A stretch of 64,000 nt of DNA from AC-32 sp963715575 (lineage in GTDB: Bacteria; Actinomycetota; Thermoleophilia; Gaiellales; Gaiellaceae), in the NCBI GenBank assembly GCA_963715575.1, contig OY970250.1:1922001-1986000 (forward strand), read 5' to 3'. Each line of letters begins with the position of its first letter. Within the stretch, counting starts at the first letter, position 1. Shown one piece after another: positions 35,145 through 42,382 of this stretch. The notes under the pieces were generated by a model that saw nothing but the letters and a program-made list of their open reading frames with translations, was not told the origin of the DNA and made no database searches. The position numbers and the translations under genes were made by a program.

Positions 35145-36283
35145 GCCAGCCCGCACTCGCGCCGCGCGCCGCGACGCGCGTGCCGTTCCTCGACCTGGGG
35201 CCGTCGCATGCCGGCCTCGCCGAGGCGCTGCTGGACGACTTCGCGCGGCTGCTCGAGACAGGCGCGTTCACGAACGGCCCGGCCGTTGCGGAGTTCGAGG
35301 AGGCGTTCGCCGCCTACTGCGGCAGCGCGCACTGCGTCGGGACGGCGAGCGGACTCGACGCGCTTCGCCTGGCGCTGGTGACGCTCGGGCTCGAGCCCGG
35401 CGACGAGGTGATCGTCCCGGCGGACACGTTCGTGGCGACGCTCGAGGCGGTGACGCAGGCCGGCGGCATCCCGGTGCTCGCCGACGTCTCGGAGAGTGAC
35501 TACAACCTCGACCCCGAGGCAGCCGAGGCCGCGGTGGGCCCCCGGACGCGCGCGCTCCTGCCTGTGCACCTCTACGGGCAGCTCGCCGACCTCGAACGCC
35601 TCTCGGCGCTCGCGGAGCGGCACGGCCTGGCGGTCGTCGAGGACGCCTGCCAGGCACACGGCGCCAGGCGCGACGGACGCGTCGCGGGCGCGACCAGCCT
35701 CGCGGGCGCGTTCAGCTTCTATCCGGCCAAGAACCTCGGCGCGCTGGGAGACGCCGGTGCGCTCGTCACGAGCGACGCCGAGCTCGCGGCGCAGGCGCGC
35801 ATGCTGCGGGAGCACGGGCAGACGCGCAAGTACCGCCACGAGGCCGAGGGCTGGACGGCGCGGCTGGACACGATCCAGGCGCTCGTGCTGCTGCGCAAGC
35901 TCCCACTGCTCGACGGCTGGAACGAGGAGCGGCGCGCGGCGGCCGCCTACTACTCCGAGGCCCTCGCGAGCGTGGGCGATCTGCGGCTGCCGCCGGTCGC
36001 GGCCGGCAGCGAGCCGGTGTGGCACCTCTACGTCGTCCGCACGGCCTCGCCGGAGAAGTTGGCCGAGCACCTCGCGGCCGAGGGGATCTCGACGGGCCGC
36101 CACTACCCGGAGCCGCCGCACCTGTCGCCCGCATACGCCGGCCTGGGTCACCGGCGCGGATCGTTCCCGGTGAGCGAGACGCTCGCCGCGGAGGGGCTCT
36201 CGCTGCCGATCTTTCCCGGAATCGAGCCGGGGCAGCTCGACGCCGTCGTCGGCTCCGTCCGCCGCTACTTCGGCGGTGGCTGA
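35141..36283 (+). CDS. DegT/DnrJ/EryC1/StrS-type sugar aminotransferase
   Basis: 380 aa PLP enzyme. VPFLDLGPSHAGL at the start, GTASGLDALRLALVTLGLEPGDEVIVPADTF (given here in part) and the lysine in FSFYPAKNLGALGDAGALVT, which forms the Schiff base. It converts a keto-sugar nucleotide to an amino sugar (FdtB/QdtB-like). The GTG overlaps the dioxygenase stop. The hexapeptide acetyltransferase that follows fits making a 3- or 4-acetamido sugar; the matching ketoisomerase (FdtA-like) is not seen here. Confidence 0.91.
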   Translation: MSQPALAPRAATRVPFLDLGPSHAGLAEALLDDFARLLETGAFTNGPAVAEFEEAFAAYCGSAHCVGTASGLDALRLALVTLGLEPGDEVIVPADTFVATLEAVTQAGGIPVLADVSESDYNLDPEAAEAAVGPRTRALLPVHLYGQLADLERLSALAERHGLAVVEDACQAHGARRDGRVAGATSLAGAFSFYPAKNLGALGDAGALVTSDAELAAQARMLREHGQTRKYRHEAEGWTARLDTIQALVLLRKLPLLDGWNEERRAAAAYYSEALASVGDLRLPPVAAGSEPVWHLYVVRTASPEKLAEHLAAEGISTGRHYPEPPHLSPAYAGLGHRRGSFPVSETLAAEGLSLPIFPGIEPGQLDAVVGSVRRYFGGG

Positions 36284-36764
36284 CGGGCCCGTCAACGAGG
36301 CGCCGCACCGGCTGATCGACGGGGTCGAGTTCGGCGAGGACGTGGCCGTGCAGTCGTTCGTCAACCTCTACGGCTGCCGGATCGGCGATCGCACGCGCAT
36401 CGGCCCGTTCGTCGAGATCCAGCGCGGCGTCGTCGTGGGTGCCGACTGCAAGATCCAGAGCCACTCCTTCCTCTGCGAGGGCGTCGAGCTCGAGGACGAG
36501 GTCTTCGTCGGTCACGGCGTGCTCTTCATCAACGACAAGCTCCCGCGTGCCACGACCGACGACGGCCGCCTGCAGGGGGACGAGGACTGGACACTCCTGG
36601 AGACCGTGGTCGAGCGCCGCGCTTCGCTCGGCTCCGGGGCCGTGATCCTTGGCGGCGTGCGGATCGGCACCGGAGCCCTCGTCGGCGCCGGCGCGGTGGT
36701 CACACGCGACGTTGCCGCCGGGACAACAGTTGCGGGCACACCGGCCCGGGCCCTGCCCACCTGA
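36276..36764 (+). CDS. Left-handed beta-helix (hexapeptide) acyltransferase
   Basis: 162 aa. Repeated [I/V]G-x4 hexapeptides (CRIGDRTRIGPFVEIQRGVVVG, given in part, then VELEDEVFVGHGVLFINDK) and the C-terminal coil LGSGAVILGGVRIGTGALVG ending VAGTPAR are typical of FdtC/WbbJ-type sugar N-acetyltransferases. GTG 36276 overlaps the aminotransferase end by 8 bases. It would acetylate the amino group just introduced. Confidence 0.88.
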   Translation: MADGPVNEAPHRLIDGVEFGEDVAVQSFVNLYGCRIGDRTRIGPFVEIQRGVVVGADCKIQSHSFLCEGVELEDEVFVGHGVLFINDKLPRATTDDGRLQGDEDWTLLETVVERRASLGSGAVILGGVRIGTGALVGAGAVVTRDVAAGTTVAGTPARALPT

Positions 36765-36840
36765 CCAGGTCGCCCGTTTTCTGGCCTTTCGGCGCGTGGA
36801 GGACCTACGGCCGCCGAGTGACGATGACTGTTGCCGCCAG

Positions 36841-36860
36841 TCTCGGGCGTGTGCCCGAGA
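36841..36860 (+). promoter_or_regulatory. Perfect leader hairpin upstream of the SdrD-B-type secreted protein
   Basis: TCTCGGGC-GTGT-GCCCGAGA forms a perfect 8-bp stem with a 4-nt loop, 24 nt before the start at 36885 and upstream of GAGGGAGGA. The 120-bp gap before the gene shows nothing else I recognise and lacks the EPS palindrome. It could terminate transcription from upstream, or stabilise or regulate the leader. Confidence 0.5.
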
Positions 36861-36884
36861 GCGAACCGAGAGGGAGGATTCGAG

Positions 36885-38612
36885 ATGAGGAAATGGACGG
36901 CGTTCGCCGCGGTCGCCGCCGCGGCGGCCCTCTTGTGCTCGTCGGGCGCGCTCGCCGATGGCACGGAAACGCTCGGCTCGCCGAGCGTCAGCGTTGCGAC
37001 CGGCACGGACATCATGGCGGCAGGGGTGGGCCTGGAGCCCTACTACAACCTGCCGAGCTCGTTCAGCTTCAACGTTCCCGGAAACGTCAAGCAGGTGCTG
37101 CTCTACTGGCAGGGCCACTGGACGAACCACGGACCGTATGCCCTGCACACGCCGCAGATCGACGGTGACTCCACGATCAGCATCAACGGCACCTCGGTCA
37201 CCGGGACGAAGATCGGCGGCAGCACCGGCTTCTTCACTCAGGACGTAGGAGCGGTGCACGGTGAGGAGATGTACGTCACCTATCGCGCGGACATCACCTC
37301 GCTCGGCCTAGTGGGCAGCGGCTCGAACACGCTCACGGTGAACGACATGGACTTCGAGTCGAACTTCCTTACGGGCTTCCCGTTCGACCAAGGCAACGAC
37401 GGCGCCGGCGTGATGGTGATCTACGACGACGGCACGCCAACGAAGACGATCGGGATTCGCGATGGCAACGACCTGGCCTTCTACACGTTCGCCCCGCCAC
37501 TCAACGCGACCGTCCCGCAGACGTTCAGCTTCGCAGCCGCGCCCACCGACCGGCTTGCGAATCTGGCCACCATTGCGGGCAGCCTGGCGGGGCCCGATCC
37601 CGCCGCCGGGTTCCGGACGAACCAGCTCAAGCTGTCGTTCAACGACGGGGCCAGCACGGTGACGCTCATCGCCAACCCCTGGCAGAGCAACCAGGGCTTC
37701 GAGTTCGACGCGAAGAACATCCCGGTCACCGTGCCTGCGGGCGCCAGCACGATGACAGCCGAGGCCGTCTCAGGGCCGGGCCCCGCGAGCACCGGGTCTA
37801 CGCCCGCCTCGCTTGACTGGAGTGCGGCTGCGCTGTCGGTGCCGAAGGTGGCGGCCGCGCTCGGCGACTTCGTTTGGAACGACGTCAACATGAACGGCGT
37901 CCAAGATGCGGGCGAGCCGGGCATCCCGGGACTGACGATCAAGCTCTACTCCTGCGGCGGCACGCTGCTTGCGACGCAGACGACCGACTCGAGCGGGCTC
38001 TACCTGTTCTCGAACTTGGCCCCGGGCAGCTACAAGGTGCAGTTCGGCCTGCTGACCAACTACCAGTTCTCGCCGCAGGACCAGGGCGCCGACGCCGCCA
38101 AGGACAGCGACGCGAACACTGCGACGGCCATGACCGGCTGCTACACGCTCGCCGAGGGCGAGACCAACCGGACGGTCGACGCCGGCATGTTCACGACGAC
38201 GTCGCCCTCTGAAGGGACCGCGACCGGCTACGGCATCCAATGGCCGGGGACGAACAACTGGTTCATGTACACGCCGTACACGACGGCCAAGTTGGACCTC
38301 GTCTCCGGGCGGAAGCTGAAGGACGTCGGCGACATCTTCATGAGTCGCAGCGGCACGGCAACCACGATCAGGATCGTTCTGGCGTCGGGCTGGACGTGGG
38401 CGACGATGTCCGAGCTCGTGAAGATCCACCCGATGGACACGGCGCCGACGGACTGGATCCAGCCGGGTCACTTCCGCTTCAAGTTCACGCCGCCGAACCT
38501 GAGCAACGACCCGAGCGCGACCTTCACGCTCTCGGGGAACACGGCAATCGCGACGCTGCCCGGGATCTCCGCCAAGTTCTACGGGATCCACACGGGCGTC
38601 GTGCAGCAGTAG
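36885..38612 (+). CDS. Secreted surface protein with SdrD-B-like repeat domain
   Basis: 575 aa. Signal peptide (FAAVAAAAALLCSSGALA). The N-terminal ~310 residues form a beta-rich domain shared with the protein at 38763 (VKQVLLYWQGHWTNHGPYAL; EEMYVTYRADITSL; DGAGVMVIYDDGT). An SdrD B-type domain follows (LGDFVWNDVNMNGVQDAGEP through GLYLFSNLAPGSYKVQF), a calcium-stabilised stalk module. A unique C-terminal ~130 residues ends the protein. ATG 36885 has GAGGGAGGA upstream. No LPXTG signal. Likely structural or adhesive. Confidence 0.8.
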   Translation: MRKWTAFAAVAAAAALLCSSGALADGTETLGSPSVSVATGTDIMAAGVGLEPYYNLPSSFSFNVPGNVKQVLLYWQGHWTNHGPYALHTPQIDGDSTISINGTSVTGTKIGGSTGFFTQDVGAVHGEEMYVTYRADITSLGLVGSGSNTLTVNDMDFESNFLTGFPFDQGNDGAGVMVIYDDGTPTKTIGIRDGNDLAFYTFAPPLNATVPQTFSFAAAPTDRLANLATIAGSLAGPDPAAGFRTNQLKLSFNDGASTVTLIANPWQSNQGFEFDAKNIPVTVPAGASTMTAEAVSGPGPASTGSTPASLDWSAAALSVPKVAAALGDFVWNDVNMNGVQDAGEPGIPGLTIKLYSCGGTLLATQTTDSSGLYLFSNLAPGSYKVQFGLLTNYQFSPQDQGADAAKDSDANTATAMTGCYTLAEGETNRTVDAGMFTTTSPSEGTATGYGIQWPGTNNWFMYTPYTTAKLDLVSGRKLKDVGDIFMSRSGTATTIRIVLASGWTWATMSELVKIHPMDTAPTDWIQPGHFRFKFTPPNLSNDPSATFTLSGNTAIATLPGISAKFYGIHTGVVQQ

Positions 38613-38634
38613 CACCAATAAATATGTGGTCTCG

Positions 38635-38663
38635 GCGAGGGGCCGGCACCGCCGGCCCCTCGC
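38635..38663 (+). terminator. Strong GC-rich hairpin after the SdrD-B-type gene
   Basis: A perfect 13-bp stem (GCGAGGGGCCGGC / GCCGGCCCCTCGC) with loop ACC starts 23 bp after the stop at 38612. There is no long T-run, as is common for terminators in high-GC actinobacteria. The rest of the 150-bp gap contains an 8-base complementarity (GCGTCGCC with GGCGACGC), then GAGGAGG before the next gene. Confidence 0.75.
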
Positions 38664-38762
38664 GTTCGTACCTGGCCGAACGGGCAGTGCCCAGCGTCGC
38701 CGGCCGAAGGCAAGATCCGGACGGGGTCGCGGTGGGCGACGCCTTGACCGAGGAGGACCGGG

Positions 38763-40145
38763 ATGGGGAAGCGGACGCTCGCGCTCTTCGCGCTCGCCTT
38801 CGCCGCGTTCGTGTCGGCGCCGACGACGCTTGCAAACGGCAGCGAGGCACTGGGGCGCCCGAGCGTCCACGTCGCGGGCGGCACGGGAATCGTCGTCGCC
38901 GGGACCGGCATGCAGCCATTCCCGAACTCGCCGAGCTCCTTCAGCGTCTCCGTCCCTGCAGGCGCGACGGTGAAGCAGGTGCTCTTGTATTGGGAGGGGC
39001 ACTGGACGAACCACGGCACGTACGCGCTGCACACGCCGCAGGCCGGCGGTGATGAAACGGTGAGCGTTAACGGCATCCCGGTCGCTGGAAAGAAGATCGG
39101 CGGAAACACGAAGTTCTACGAGCAGGACGCAGGGGCGGTGCACGGCAGGGAGATGTACGTCACCTACCGCGCCGACATCACCTCGCTGAACCTGGTCACG
39201 GCCGGGTCGAACACGTTGATGATCAACGATCTGCAGTTCGAGTCGAACTTCCCGTTCGGGTTCCCTTTCGTTTACGGCAACGACGGCGCGGGAGTTGTCG
39301 TGATCTACGACGACGGAACTCTGCCCGCCACGATTGGCGTCCACGACGGGCTCGACCTCGCCTACTACCGCTTCACTTCACCGCTCGAGACGACCGTCCC
39401 GCAGACGTTCACGTTCCCGGCGAGCACGAGCCCGCGGACGGCCACCCTGGCCACCCTGGCCGGGAGCGTGGCGGCTTCGCACCCGAATCAGCTCTCGATG
39501 ACATTCGCGCCGGGCGGCACACCGGTCGTGATCGACAACCCCTGGCAAAGCCTCGCGGGCCCGTCGTGGGACGCGCTCAACTCGACGGTCGCCATCCCTG
39601 CCGGCGCGACGAGCATGACCGTGCAGGCGCGGTCGGCGGGCTCGGGCGGCGATCCCGCATCGTTCGCCTGGGACGTCGCCGCGATCTTGGTGCCGGCGCC
39701 TCCGCCGCCTGCGGCCTCGCACGCGTTGACCCTTGCCTACTGGAAGAACCACGTGGCGCCGGTCAGCGCGACGTGCCGGCCGAGCAACGGCTGCAGGAGA
39801 GCAGGTCCGTGGGCGAACCAGTTCCTCCCCCAACCGCTCGGCGCCTACAGCGTCAGCACCATTCCGCAGGCGAAGGCCGTTTGGGCCGCGAAGAACTGCG
39901 GCAGCTCGAAGACGCCGCACGTGATCGGCTGTCTCGCCGCGCACCTCCTGGCGGCGAAGCTGAACCAGGCCGACGGCGCTAGCAGCTGCATCGCCGGCAC
40001 GGTCGTCGACGCGGACGCGTTCTTGACCGGCATCAGCTACACGGGGCCGACCGGGACCTACCCGCTCACGACGGCTCAGCGTGACCTCGCGATCCAGCTC
40101 AAGACCACGCTGAAGTCCTACAACCAGGGGAGCTGTCCCAGCTAG
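38763..40145 (+). CDS. Secreted beta-rich surface protein, paralogue of the 36885 product
   Basis: 460 aa. Signal peptide (LALFALAFAAFVSAPTTLA). Residues up to about 315 are homologous to the preceding gene (VKQVLLYWEGHWTNHGTYAL, EMYVTYRADITSL, DGAGVVVIYDDGT). The C-terminal 140 residues differ: a PPPP spacer then SHALTLAYWKNHVAP and several cysteines, matching the YWKNH-containing modules seen in secreted actinobacterial proteins. ATG has GAGGAGG 5 nt upstream. Function unknown; probably part of the extracellular matrix. Confidence 0.8.
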   Translation: MGKRTLALFALAFAAFVSAPTTLANGSEALGRPSVHVAGGTGIVVAGTGMQPFPNSPSSFSVSVPAGATVKQVLLYWEGHWTNHGTYALHTPQAGGDETVSVNGIPVAGKKIGGNTKFYEQDAGAVHGREMYVTYRADITSLNLVTAGSNTLMINDLQFESNFPFGFPFVYGNDGAGVVVIYDDGTLPATIGVHDGLDLAYYRFTSPLETTVPQTFTFPASTSPRTATLATLAGSVAASHPNQLSMTFAPGGTPVVIDNPWQSLAGPSWDALNSTVAIPAGATSMTVQARSAGSGGDPASFAWDVAAILVPAPPPPAASHALTLAYWKNHVAPVSATCRPSNGCRRAGPWANQFLPQPLGAYSVSTIPQAKAVWAAKNCGSSKTPHVIGCLAAHLLAAKLNQADGASSCIAGTVVDADAFLTGISYTGPTGTYPLTTAQRDLAIQLKTTLKSYNQGSCPS

Positions 40146-40156
40146 CGGCTCCACTC

Positions 40157-40786
40157 GTGGTTCTCATGCGAGCAGCGGGCCGGCCGTCGAGGCCGACGGA
40201 AGCGATCGTCATAGCCGGCGTCGCGATCGCGGTTGCCGCGGTCATCGCGCAGCTGGCGGCGCAGCTCGTCGACTACCAGGTGTACAACCTCCGGCTGCTG
40301 CTGCTCGACTCGAACAAGCACCGGAGCCTCTTCGGCGTCGCCAGCCTGCTGGCGCACGCCTTCGCGGTCGCCGCTGCATTCGCCGGCACCGTGCTCGGGC
40401 CGCGCCGGCTAGCGTGGGGCATCCTGTGCCTCGCGCTCTCGATCCTGCTCGTGCTCCGCGCCCTCGTCGGGTTCCATCTACTCCAGGCAGCGCCGTTCGT
40501 GCTCGTCGTCTTCGTGGTCGTCTGGTGGCTCTCCATGCACGCGTCGAGGGGTGAGGCCGCGACGCTGCGCATCTCCCTGGCCCTGCTCGCGGTCTCGTTC
40601 GTCGTGCACGTGGCGGCGCCGAACGGGGAGTCGACGTTCGATTACCAGCGGCACACCTGGGAGTACCAGATCCGCGGCATGGTCAAGCACGCCGCCTCCC
40701 TCTCGGGCTGGATCCTGCTCGCGAGCGGCCTTGCCGCCTTGGCCATGCGCCGCGAGACTAGCCGGATGGCTAGTCCTTCCGCCTGA
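40157..40786 (+). CDS. Membrane protein of unknown function (about six helices)
   Basis: 209 aa. Hydrophobic segments at AIVIAGVAIAVAAVIAQLA, FGVASLLAHAFAVAAAFAG, LAWGILCLALSILLVL, PFVLVVFVVVWWLSM, LRISLALLAVSFVVHV and LSGWILLASGLAALAM. No family recognised. Start GTG 40157, 11 nt after the preceding stop; ATG 40166 is an alternative. Its last codons contain an EPS-regulon palindrome. Confidence 0.7.
   Translation: MVLMRAAGRPSRPTEAIVIAGVAIAVAAVIAQLAAQLVDYQVYNLRLLLLDSNKHRSLFGVASLLAHAFAVAAAFAGTVLGPRRLAWGILCLALSILLVLRALVGFHLLQAAPFVLVVFVVVWWLSMHASRGEAATLRISLALLAVSFVVHVAAPNGESTFDYQRHTWEYQIRGMVKHAASLSGWILLASGLAALAMRRETSRMASPSA
40758..40773. promoter_or_regulatory. EPS-regulon palindrome, copy 8 (CTAGCCGGATGGCTAG), inside a coding end
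   Basis: Perfect 6+4+6 palindrome lying within the last ten codons of the membrane protein gene and upstream of the atypical response regulator. A candidate promoter follows: TTCACA (40801-40806), 17-bp spacer, TACGTT (40824-40829). Confidence 0.72.
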
Positions 40787-40860
40787 GGCGCCGGAAAGCC
40801 TTCACATCCGGGCCGCACGGGAGTACGTTGTCTGCGGTTCCTGCCACCGGGGAGGGGGGC

Positions 40861-41553
40861 ATGGAGGGCACCGCGGCACCACGTTCCACCTTGATCTTCG
40901 ATCGGCAGCCCCTGTGGCTGTCGGCGCTCGAGCAGGTGCTCGAGCGGAACGGCTTCGCAGTCGTGGCAACGGCCGTGACGGAGCCGCACGCACTGCATCT
41001 CCTGCGTGAGCATCAGCCGTCGGTCCTGGTCTTCGAGCCCGAAGCGTGTATGTCGGCGGCGACGCGCTTCATCGAGGTCGCCCTGCGCGAGGTCCGCGGC
41101 CTGAAGATGATTGCCGTTTCGCAGGCGGAGGACTCCGGCAGCATCACGGAGTGTCTGAGCGCCGGGGTCTTCGCGTACGTGCTCAAGAGCGCTCATCCGG
41201 AGGACATCTCGCTCGCGGCGCGCCAGGCCATCCAGCAGTCGATTCACTTCGCGCCGGGCCGGGCCGGCACACCGCACCTGGCTGCCGTGAGCAACATGCG
41301 CCCCGCCTCGCTCGACGACGAGAGCGACCTCACCAAACGCGAGCGCGAGATCCTGGCGCTCGTCGCGGAGGGAAGCTCCAACGGCACCGTCGCGCGGAAG
41401 CTGTGGGTCACCGAGCAGACGGTGAAGTTCCACCTCTCGAACATCTATCGCAAGCTCGGGGTCTCCAACCGGACGGCCGCGAGCCGCTGGGCGCACGATC
41501 ACGGCATGCTGGCCGTCGAGCAGTCGGTCGACTCCACCACCGCCGCCGTCTGA
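40861..41553 (+). CDS. NarL/FixJ-family response regulator with atypical receiver
   Basis: 230 aa. N-terminal receiver-like domain and C-terminal GerE helix-turn-helix (LTKREREILALVAEG, then VTEQTVKFHLSNIYRKLGV). The usual phospho-acceptor Asp is replaced by Glu59 (SVLVFEPEA), and the acidic pair is reduced to Asp14 (LIFDRQP); Lys109 (YVLKSA) is kept. It probably does not depend on phosphorylation. No histidine kinase is adjacent. ATG 40861 follows GGGGAGGGG; a TTG at 40828 is less likely. An EPS palindrome lies upstream, so this is a strong candidate for the locus regulator and for autoregulation. Confidence 0.88.
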   Translation: MEGTAAPRSTLIFDRQPLWLSALEQVLERNGFAVVATAVTEPHALHLLREHQPSVLVFEPEACMSAATRFIEVALREVRGLKMIAVSQAEDSGSITECLSAGVFAYVLKSAHPEDISLAARQAIQQSIHFAPGRAGTPHLAAVSNMRPASLDDESDLTKREREILALVAEGSSNGTVARKLWVTEQTVKFHLSNIYRKLGVSNRTAASRWAHDHGMLAVEQSVDSTTAAV

Positions 41554-41569
41554 TCGGGCCGGTAGCCGC

Positions 41570-41608
41570 TAGAATCAGGCGCGTCGCGGGCAGGAAGCCC
41601 GCGTTTTG
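41570..41608 (+). promoter_or_regulatory. rplU promoter and leader hairpin
   Basis: -10 TAGAAT at 41570-41575, then CGCGGGC-AGGAA-GCCCGCG (41585-41603), a perfect 7-bp stem followed by TTTT. The hairpin with a U-run 10 nt before the rplU start resembles a ribosomal-protein autoregulatory attenuator. No Shine-Dalgarno lies between it and the ATG. Confidence 0.6.
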
Positions 41609-41613
41609 ACGCC

Positions 41614-42138
41614 ATGACCTACGCGATCATCTCACTCGGCGGGAAGCAGTACCGCGTCCAGGAAGGCGAGCGCCTGCTCGTCGACCGCGTCCCCACGGAG
41701 GAGGGCAAGACCTTCCATCCGGAGGTGCTGATGCTCGGCGGCGACGGCACGTTCGAGCTCGCCCCGAAGTCGCAGGTGACGGCCCGCGTGGTCGGCTCGG
41801 CGCTCGGCGAGAAGATCCGCATCGGCAAGTACCGCCCGAAGTCGGGCTACCGCCGGCACACCGGCTTCCGCGCCAAGCTCTCGCAGATCGAGATCGAGTC
41901 GATCGGCGGCGCGGCCAAGCGCTCGTCGCCCGCGAAGAAGGAGGAGGCGCCTGCCGACGGACCGGCGAAGCTTCCGCGCGGCTACGCCGACATGACCGTC
42001 GCCGACATCAAGGAGAAGTCCGGCCACTGGACGGGCGAGCAGGTCGAGGCCGCGCTCGAGTACGAGCGCGCGCACGCGAAGCGCAAGGGCGCGCTCGCGG
42101 CGCTCGAAGCGAGGAAGGAACACCTGGATGGCTCATAA
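41614..42138 (+). CDS. rplU: 50S ribosomal protein L21 with C-terminal extension
   Basis: 174 aa. The first ~100 residues are L21 (MTYAIISLGGKQYRVQEGER; KYRPKSGYRRHTGFRAKLSQ). A Lys/Ala-rich linker leads to a ~50-residue helical extension (DMTVADIKEKSGHWTGEQVE) absent in E. coli L21 but seen in some actinobacteria. Overlaps rpmA by 11 bases, the usual rplU-rpmA-obg order. Confidence 0.95.
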   Translation: MTYAIISLGGKQYRVQEGERLLVDRVPTEEGKTFHPEVLMLGGDGTFELAPKSQVTARVVGSALGEKIRIGKYRPKSGYRRHTGFRAKLSQIEIESIGGAAKRSSPAKKEEAPADGPAKLPRGYADMTVADIKEKSGHWTGEQVEAALEYERAHAKRKGALAALEARKEHLDGS

Positions 42139-42376
42139 GAAGGGACTCGGCTCGTCGCGGAACGGCCGCGATTCGAACCCGAAGATGCTCGGCGTCAAGG
42201 TCTTCGACGGCCAGGGCGTCACGGCGGGGACGATCATCGTGCGCCAGCGCGGCACCCGCTTCCGCCCCGGCCCCGGCGCGGGCATCGGGCGCGATGACAC
42301 GATCTTCGCCAAGCGCGACGGCACGGTGGTGTTCAAGACCACCGGCGAACGCCGTTTCATCTCCGTCACGGAGTAG
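42128..42376 (+). CDS. rpmA: 50S ribosomal protein L27
   Basis: 82 aa, full length. MAHKKGLGSSRNGRDSNPKM and GTIIVRQRGTRFRPGPGAG are diagnostic. The N-terminus starts directly with MAHKKG, so no protease-cleaved extension of the Firmicutes kind. Sits between rplU and obg. Confidence 0.97.
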   Translation: MAHKKGLGSSRNGRDSNPKMLGVKVFDGQGVTAGTIIVRQRGTRFRPGPGAGIGRDDTIFAKRDGTVVFKTTGERRFISVTE

Positions 42377-42382
42377 ACGTCC

